Shown piece after piece: positions 31,811 to 36,608 of a stretch of 36,608 bases of DNA. Location of the stretch: the NCBI RefSeq assembly GCF_002760665.1, contig NZ_PDOB01000038.1, forward strand, positions 1 through 36,608, given 5' to 3'. The translations under genes were made by a program, and so were the position numbers. Under the pieces are notes generated by a model. The model worked only from the letters and a program-made list of their open reading frames with translations, was not told the origin of the DNA and did no database searches. Within the stretch, counting starts at the first letter, position 1. Every line of letters begins with the position of its first letter. This DNA comes from Massilia psychrophila (GTDB lineage Bacteria; Pseudomonadota; Gammaproteobacteria; Burkholderiales; Burkholderiaceae_D).

Positions 31811-33913
31811 CTACCCCGCCCCCACCAAACTGGTCACCCGAATCGTCTTCGTCTCCGGAATCTCGCTATGCGACAGCACCTTCAATTGCGGCAGCGCGCG
31901 GCGTAAAAAGCGTGACAGCAGTGCGCGCAGCGGCCCCGGCACCAACAGCACCGGCGTCAGCCCCAACTGTTCCTGCTGCGCCGCCGCCGCGCCGGCCTGC
32001 TGCGCGATGGTGTCGGCCAGGCCCGGCTCGATGCCGGTGCCGTCGCCGCCCGCTCCCATCGCCTGCATCAGCAGGCGCTCGAGCCGGTTATCCAGGGTCA
32101 TCACCGACAGCTCGGTGGCGCCCGGGAACAGCTGCTGCACGATGGCCCGGCCCAGTGCGATGCGCACCAGCGCCGTCAGCTCGTTCGGATCCTGGGTGCG
32201 CATCGCGTGCTCGGACAGCGTCTCGATCACCGAATGCATGTCGCGGATGTGCACGCCCTCGATCAGCAGGTTCTGCAACACTTTTTGCAAGGTCGACAAC
32301 GACACCACCTTCGGCACCAGGTCCTCCACCAGCTTGGGCGAGTCCTTGGCGATGTGATCGAGCAGCGCCTGCACCTCGGCGCGCCCCAGCAATTCGGACG
32401 CGTGCGTGGTAATCAGGTGATTCAGGTGGGTCGCCACCACGGTGCCGGCGTCGACCACGGTGTAGCCCATGCTTTGCGCTTCGTCGCGCAGGCCGGCGTC
32501 GATCCACGTCGCCGGCAGGCCGAACGCCGGATCGGTCGTCACCAGTCCCGGCAATTCGCCGCTGGCCATGCCGGGGTTGATCGCCAGGAACTGCCCGTTG
32601 AGCGCTTCGCCGCTGCCCACTTCGACGCCCTTGAGCGTGATGCGGTAAGCCGACGGCTTCAGTTCCAGGTTGTCGCGGATATGCACCGGCGGCGCCAGAA
32701 AACCTACTTCCTGGGCGAACTTCTTGCGGATGCCCTTGATGCGCTTGAGCAGCTCGCCGCCCTGCGTCTTGTCGACCAGCGGGATCAGACGGTAGCCCAC
32801 TTCCAGCCCCAGCGTGTCGACCGGCATGATGTCCTGCCAGCTCGCCTCTTCCTGCTCGGCCGGGGCCGGCGCGTTGGCCGCTGCGGCGGCAGCGGCGGCA
32901 GCTTCCTGCTGCGCCGGCGCCTCACGGCTGCGTTTGCTGGCCAGGTAGGCCGCGCCGGCCAGCGCGCCGGCCAGCAGCAGGAACACCAGGTTCGGCATGC
33001 CGGGAATCAGGCCCATGCCGCCGATAATGCCGGCGGTGATGTACAGCACCTGCGGCTTGGCGAACAACTGGCCGACCAGTTGGGTGCCGATGTCCTGGTC
33101 GCTGGCCACGCGCGAGACGACGATACCGGCCGCGGTGGAAATGATCAGCGATGGAATCTGCGCGACCAGGCCGTCGCCGATGGCCAGCAAGGTATAGGTC
33201 TTGGCCGCAACGCCGAACGCCATGTCGTGCTGCAGCATGCCGACCATCAGGCCGCCGATCATGTTGATGACGGTGACGAGAATGCCGGCCACCGCGTCGC
33301 CGCGCACGTATTTGCTGGCGCCGTCCATCGCGCCGTAGAATTCGGCTTCCTGCGCCGTTTCAAGGCGGCGGCGGCGCGCTTCGTCCTCGCCGATCAGGCC
33401 GGCGTTGAGGTCGGCGTCGATCGCCATCTGCTTGCCCGGCATCGCGTCGAGCGCGAAACGGGCGCCCACTTCGGCGATCCGGCCGGCACCCTTGGTGACG
33501 ACCGTAAAGTTAATGATGGTGAGGATGATGAAGACGACGATACCGACGGTGAAATTGCCGCCGATCAGGAAGTGGCCGAACGCTTCGATCACCTTGCCGG
33601 CAGCCGCCCCGCCGGTATGGCCCTCGGTCAGCACCACGCGCGTCGACGCCACGTTGAGCGACAGGCGCAGCATGGTCGACACCAGCAAAATAGTCGGGAA
33701 GGCCATGAAGTCGAGCGGCTTGACGGTGTACAGGGCGGTCAGCAGCACGATCACCGACAGCGCGATATTAAAGCTGAAAAACACGTCCAGCACGAAGGCC
33801 GGCAGCGGCAGCACCATCATCGCCAGCAGCAAGATGATGATCATCGGCGCGGCCAGTGCGTTGCCCTTGCCGGCCAGGTTGCTCATCCAGGCGGGGAATC
33901 TGATGCTGTTCAT
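31811..33913 (-). CDS. flhA: Flagellar export gate protein FlhA
   Basis: FlhA is the large export-gate subunit: eight N-terminal membrane helices then a cytoplasmic nonamer ring that docks chaperone-substrate complexes. The 700-residue product shows MIIILLLAMMVLPLPAFVLD and LRLSLNVASTRVVL, then the conserved GDAVAGILVTVINMIGGLMV loop/helix region, an Ala-rich linker at about residues 340-360 (QQEAAAAAAAAANAPAPAE), and the C-terminal domain ending ETKTIRVTSLVGAG. ATG 33913 overlaps flhB by 4 bp. The stop is TAG at 31811-31813. The last 49 bp are duplicated at 28118-28166, on the far side of the rfb operon. Confidence 0.97.
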   Translation of the reverse strand: MNSIRFPAWMSNLAGKGNALAAPMIIILLLAMMVLPLPAFVLDVFFSFNIALSVIVLLTALYTVKPLDFMAFPTILLVSTMLRLSLNVASTRVVLTEGHTGGAAAGKVIEAFGHFLIGGNFTVGIVVFIILTIINFTVVTKGAGRIAEVGARFALDAMPGKQMAIDADLNAGLIGEDEARRRRLETAQEAEFYGAMDGASKYVRGDAVAGILVTVINMIGGLMVGMLQHDMAFGVAAKTYTLLAIGDGLVAQIPSLIISTAAGIVVSRVASDQDIGTQLVGQLFAKPQVLYITAGIIGGMGLIPGMPNLVFLLLAGALAGAAYLASKRSREAPAQQEAAAAAAAAANAPAPAEQEEASWQDIMPVDTLGLEVGYRLIPLVDKTQGGELLKRIKGIRKKFAQEVGFLAPPVHIRDNLELKPSAYRITLKGVEVGSGEALNGQFLAINPGMASGELPGLVTTDPAFGLPATWIDAGLRDEAQSMGYTVVDAGTVVATHLNHLITTHASELLGRAEVQALLDHIAKDSPKLVEDLVPKVVSLSTLQKVLQNLLIEGVHIRDMHSVIETLSEHAMRTQDPNELTALVRIALGRAIVQQLFPGATELSVMTLDNRLERLLMQAMGAGGDGTGIEPGLADTIAQQAGAAAAQQEQLGLTPVLLVPGPLRALLSRFLRRALPQLKVLSHSEIPETKTIRVTSLVGAG

Positions 33914-35109
33914 GGTGTTGCTCCGTTATTCGGGTCAGGCTTTTGCGAATCAGACTTTTTTTGCGATGCCGGGTTGAGCGGATCGAGCTCGGGCGGCACA
34001 GCCAGCCTGGTCGGACGGTCCGGATACTTGCCGCCGCCCTTGCTGAAGGCGCGCAACTGGAACACATACGCCAGCACTTCGGCCACCGCCGAATACAGCG
34101 CCTCGGGAATCTCGTCGCCGATGTCGGTGTGCTGGTGCAGCGCACGCGCCAGCGCCGGCGCTTCCAGCAGCGCGACCTTATTCTCGCGCGCCAGCTCGCG
34201 GATCTTGGCGGCCACTTCGTCGCTGCCCTTGGCCACCACCCGCGGCGCACCTCCCATGCCGTCGGTATATTTAAGCGCCACCGCGTAGTGGGTCGGGTTG
34301 GTCACCACCACGTCGGCCGTCGGCACCGCGGCCATCATGCGGCGGCGCGCCATCTCGCGCTGCATCTGGCGAACCTTGGCCTTCATCTGCGGATTACCGT
34401 CCGACTCCTTCGCTTCCTGGATCATTTCCTGGCGCGTCATTTTCATCTTGTTGGCGTAATGCCAGACCTGGTAAGGGCCGTCGATCGCCGCGATCAGGCC
34501 AAGCCCGCCGACGATGAACAGAAAAGCCGAGCCCAGCAGGCTGACCAGGTGGGCGCTGCCGGCACTGACCGATTCCAGCGCCAGCCCCATCACGGCATCC
34601 TTCTGGCTCATCACCACCAGCCAGGCGACGAAGCCGACCACGATGGTCTTGGCCACGGCCTTGAGCAGTTCGACCAGCGCATTGACCGACACCATGTTGC
34701 CCAGGCCCTTGGCCGGGTTCAGCTTGCCGAAGTTCGGCATGAAGGACTTGGCCGAAAACAGCCAGCCGCCGATCAGCAGCGGCGACGCCAGCGCGACCAC
34801 CATGACCGCCACCGCCAGCGGCAGGCACGTCAGCATCACCGAGCCGATGTCGGTGCCGACCCGGCGGATCAGCACGTCGGCGTTGAAAACCTGTTCGCGG
34901 TCGAGCGACAGCCCTGAAATCATCGCCAGGTGCAGGCTGCGCACGACGCTGCCGCCGGTCAGCCACAGCCCGCCGCCGGCGGCCATCAATACGGTAAATG
35001 TCGCCACTTCGCGCGAGCGCGGCACATCGCCCTCTTCGCGCGCCTGCTCCAGGCGCTTGGCTGACGCGGGTTCGGTCTTTTCTGCGTCGCTGTCTTCTGC
35101 CATGTCCAC
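33910..35109 (-). CDS. flhB: Flagellar export specificity switch protein FlhB
   Basis: FlhB controls substrate switching from hook to filament proteins through self-cleavage of its cytoplasmic domain, triggered by FliK. The 399-residue protein begins with an acidic tail (MDMAEDSDAEKTEPASAKRL) and has four membrane helices between about residues 35 and 215. It contains the cleavage motif NPTH at 271-274 in VVVTNPTHYAVALKY. The C-terminus (PPELDPLNPASQKK) is longer than in enterics, as often in betaproteobacteria. It is first of the flhBA pair, with coupling ATGA at 33910-33913. Confidence 0.97.
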   Translation of the reverse strand: MDMAEDSDAEKTEPASAKRLEQAREEGDVPRSREVATFTVLMAAGGGLWLTGGSVVRSLHLAMISGLSLDREQVFNADVLIRRVGTDIGSVMLTCLPLAVAVMVVALASPLLIGGWLFSAKSFMPNFGKLNPAKGLGNMVSVNALVELLKAVAKTIVVGFVAWLVVMSQKDAVMGLALESVSAGSAHLVSLLGSAFLFIVGGLGLIAAIDGPYQVWHYANKMKMTRQEMIQEAKESDGNPQMKAKVRQMQREMARRRMMAAVPTADVVVTNPTHYAVALKYTDGMGGAPRVVAKGSDEVAAKIRELARENKVALLEAPALARALHQHTDIGDEIPEALYSAVAEVLAYVFQLRAFSKGGGKYPDRPTRLAVPPELDPLNPASQKKSDSQKPDPNNGATP

Positions 35110-35452
35110 TTTCGGTTACGCCCTGCCCCCGCAGGACCGGCAGTTGACATTATTCCCGATATTGCCGTGCGGCTATCTATCGAACAGGGGCGCAAAGCCC
35201 TGCTAATCCGCCCGATGTGGCTCTGCAGCCGTTGCGTGCATCTAGCTGGAAAAGAAAGTAATGACGAAGTCATACAAAAACGTATATTTGCAACATCGCT
35301 TGCCCAAAAATTGTCTCCATTCGGACAAACAAATAGGGCCGACCGCCGTTCGATTGGCAGATTCTTTAAGCAATTTCTTTATGGATTGCTATAATGTAAG
35401 AGCAACTTTGAACAAGCTTCTGCTCCGATAGATTTAAGTACAAGGACTTATC
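35110..35452. other. 343-bp intergenic region upstream of flhB and the small exported gene
   Basis: No gene is seen. It should hold the divergent flhB promoter (not identified) and the + strand promoter at 35387-35395. An inverted repeat TTGTC-N8-GACAA at 35311-35328 lies about 60 bp before that promoter and could be an operator. ATGAC-GAA-GTCAT at 35261-35273 is a second short palindrome. Sequence here is more AT-rich than in the flagellar genes. Confidence 0.4.
35387..35395 (+). promoter_or_regulatory. Extended -10 promoter of the small exported-protein gene
   Basis: TGCTATAAT gives the TGn extension and a perfect TATAAT (35390-35395). Only a weak -35 (TTAAGC at 35366-35371, 18 bp spacing) is present, as is usual for extended -10 promoters. 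It lies about 58 bp before the ATG at 35453. Confidence 0.65.
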
Positions 35453-35677
35453 ATGAAAAAAATTCTCGCTACCGCTGCGATCCTGAGCCTGGTTTCCGCA
35501 CAAGTGTTCGCACAAACCGCCGCAGCTTTGCCAGCAGCGCCAGTTGCACCAGCTCCACTGATGAGCACCACGCTCGTCGGCGGCGTGACCGTTGGCACCG
35601 CAGTTGTCGTCGGTGTTGCTGTTGCTGCAATCGCAGTGGCAACTTCGGACAGCAACAGCACCACCACCCACCATTAA
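35453..35677 (+). CDS. Small exported hypothetical protein
   Basis: I do not recognise a family. The 74-residue product has a signal peptide, MKKILATAAILSLVSAQVFA, cleaved before QT. A short Ala/Pro-rich stretch (AAALPAAPVAPAPLMSTT) follows, then a Val/Ala/Gly-rich hydrophobic segment at about residues 42-64 that could span or associate with a membrane, and a polar tail SDSNSTTTHH. The AAGGA ribosome site lies about 8 bp before ATG. It is a monocistronic unit with its own extended -10 promoter and strong terminator, which supports a real, possibly highly expressed gene. Location is probably periplasm or membrane. Confidence 0.8.
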   Translation: MKKILATAAILSLVSAQVFAQTAAALPAAPVAPAPLMSTTLVGGVTVGTAVVVGVAVAAIAVATSDSNSTTTHH

Positions 35678-35711
35678 TTTGGCGGGCGCCTTGGCGCTTG
35701 GGTAGTAACGG

Positions 35712-35741
35712 AAACGGCCGATTTATTCGGCCGTTTTTTTT
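35712..35741 (+). terminator. Intrinsic terminator after the small exported-protein gene
   Basis: Stem ACGGCCGA (35714-35721) and TCGGCCGT (35727-35734) with a 5-nt loop are followed by a run of T to 35741. The stem can be extended by two A-T pairs. Confidence 0.93.
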
Positions 35742-35790
35742 GGCTGTGTTTAAGGTGAAAAACGATGCTTGCCGCTATTCGGCGCGAAAT

Positions 35791-35854
35791 GAGGTCCCTG
35801 CGTGCGCGAGGACGACATGCTTAAGACCGTCGTCCTCGCGCACGCGGGGACCCC
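35791..35854. repeat. Single REP-like hairpin of the same family as the 27363 array
   Basis: Arms at 35793-35816 and 35829-35852 are reverse complements over 24 bp with one mismatch and enclose a 12-nt loop. The sequence matches the array units (GAGGACGAC and GTCGTCCTCGCG...GGGGACCCCATTTC), with GTGCGCG in place of GTTCGCG. It lies between the terminator at 35741 and the next gene at 35937. Confidence 0.9.
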
Positions 35855-35936
35855 ATTTCACCCCGCGCCGCGATAAAAGCCGCCTTTAACCCTTAGCGGC
35901 TATATAGCTTTTTCGACCTCGCAAACTGCTCACCCC

Positions 35937-36293
35937 ATGAAAAACCAGCGCTTCCACCACCGCCTCGGCTTCGCCATCGACGGCATCGTATCGGCATGGC
36001 GCAGCGAAGCGAGCTTTCGCCTGCAATGCCTCGCCACGCTAGGCGTGATTGCGGTATTGGCATGGCGCCAGCCGCCAATGATGTGGTGGGCCTTCCTGTT
36101 GATCATGTGCGGTATGGTACTCGCCGCAGAACTGTTCAACACTGCGCTCGAAACAGCGCTCGACCATCTGCATCCGGAACGCCACGACGCCATCCGCATC
36201 GCCAAGGATTGCGCAGCGGGCGCCGTGCTGCTGCTGAGCGTCACAGCAGCGGGCGTATTTGCGGCATTTTTGGTGGACACGTTTTCGTCTTGA
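35937..36293 (+). CDS. dgkA: Diacylglycerol kinase family membrane protein (DgkA-like)
   Basis: This family phosphorylates diacylglycerol or undecaprenol in the inner membrane. The 118-residue product has an N-terminal amphipathic part (RLGFAIDGIVSAWRSEASFR), then three hydrophobic helices. Active-site hallmarks are visible: AAELFNTALETALDHLHPE (Glu and Asn for metal/ATP binding) and RIAKDCAAGAVLLLS. Length and topology match bacterial DgkA. There is no strong ribosome site before ATG 35937. It is unrelated to the flagellar genes and stands alone. The lipid substrate cannot be told from sequence. Confidence 0.92.
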   Translation: MKNQRFHHRLGFAIDGIVSAWRSEASFRLQCLATLGVIAVLAWRQPPMMWWAFLLIMCGMVLAAELFNTALETALDHLHPERHDAIRIAKDCAAGAVLLLSVTAAGVFAAFLVDTFSS

Positions 36294-36301
36294 CAGGCAC
36301 T

Positions 36302-36405
36302 GGATGCCTGCGTGACCGACGGCGCGCTTTTCAAAAACCATTGGAATCAATTCTTGATTGATCCAAAGTGCGACACAAAATCTTCGCGCACGCAGGGGCC
36401 CTATT
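36302..36405. repeat. Degenerate REP-like element downstream of dgkA
   Basis: CTTCGCGCACGCAGGGGCCC at 36382-36401 matches the right arm of the 35791 hairpin, and GGATGCCTGCGTG near 36302-36314 resembles a decayed left arm. The rest of the 260-bp gap 36294-36553 shows no gene. Confidence 0.5.
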
Positions 36406-36553
36406 CAGCAACACCAATCCGGTTGCTTTGCAGGTATCTATATGTCTATAAGCAAGCGAAAAAGCTATTTGAAGGAAAACCGTAACTATTCAGCCGCACT
36501 AAACCCCGCAATTAGCAGTTGTAAACAATGCTGGTTTGCCGCATCATCCCGCC

Positions 36554-36608
36554 ATGCCACCGAAGCCGCCCCGTCCCGATTTGACTCAACTGTCCGATAC
36601 CGACAAGG
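36554..36608 (+). CDS. Start of a possible IS66-type transposase (truncated by window edge)
   Basis: Eighteen codons are visible from ATG 36554 to the edge, MPPKPPRPDLTQLSDTDK. The pattern of a Pro-rich start then DLTQLSxxDK recalls the N-terminus of IS66-family TnpC proteins, where a similar LSxxEKDALI stretch precedes a coiled coil. GTAACTATTCAGC at about 36482 could belong to an element end. Too little sequence is present to be sure; any other gene with this start is possible. Confidence 0.35.
   Translation, partial: MPPKPPRPDLTQLSDTDK

Noticed and set aside
35144-35149. TTGACA as a -35 box near flhB
   Set aside because: On the + strand no -10 hexamer follows at 16-18 bp, and it points away from flhB.
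35261-35273. ATGAC-GAA-GTCAT palindrome upstream of flhB as an operator
   Set aside because: Arms of five bases are common by chance; kept only as a note in the intergenic entry.

Overview
The window is almost entirely a polar-type flagellar gene cluster from a GC-rich betaproteobacterium. Gene order, protein style and two repeat families point to Oxalobacteraceae (Massilia/Duganella/Janthinobacterium type); this placement is inference from recognition, not from a database search. The left edge cuts fliI and the right edge cuts what looks like a transposase gene.

Layout. (1) 1-7403, + strand: fliI(partial)-fliJ-fliK-fliL-fliM-fliN-fliO-fliP-fliQ-fliR, i.e. export ATPase, hook-length ruler, C-ring and export gate. 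(2) 7417-7454: a strong hairpin terminator shared with the convergent flg operon. (3) 7505-18599, - strand: flgB-C-D-E-F-G-H-I-J-K-L (rod, hook, P and L rings, rod cap/muramidase, hook-filament junction). It is interrupted between flgE and flgF by a 300-bp array of GGGGTCNGACCCC repeats, and it has pentanucleotide repeats in front of flgJ and flgK. (4) 18814-20443, + strand: flgA, then flgM-flgN behind a near-consensus sigma-28 promoter. (5) 20630-22265: a secreted M35 (aspzincin) metalloprotease, convergent with a small secreted protein that resembles the protease's own N-terminal pro-domain. (6) 22446-26843, - strand: flhF-flhG-fliA-motC-motD (flagellar placement, sigma-28, second-type stator). 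(7) 26844-31810: an accessory block between flhF and flhA. It holds a GIY-YIG protein, a higher-order array of palindromic REP-like units, an internally deleted remnant of the flhA 3' end, and a complete dTDP-L-rhamnose operon (rfbBACD). (8) 31811-35109, - strand: flhB-flhA. (9) 35453-36608, + strand: a small exported protein, another REP-like hairpin, a diacylglycerol-kinase-family gene and the start of a possible IS66-type transposase.

How the genes work together. FliI/J, FliOPQR and FlhAB make the type III export apparatus. FliM/N form the C-ring, and FliK with FlhB sets hook length. The flg operon supplies rod, hook and rings. FliA and FlgM/FlgN form the checkpoint that delays late genes until the hook is finished. 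FlhF/FlhG set flagellar position and number, and MotC/MotD power rotation.

The most interesting points are the protease/stand-alone pro-domain pair, the rhamnose operon bracketed by duplicated flhA ends, the degenerate nucleotide-binding loop of FlhG, the trimeric higher-order REP array, and several simple-sequence tracts at flagellar starts that could act as variable switches.
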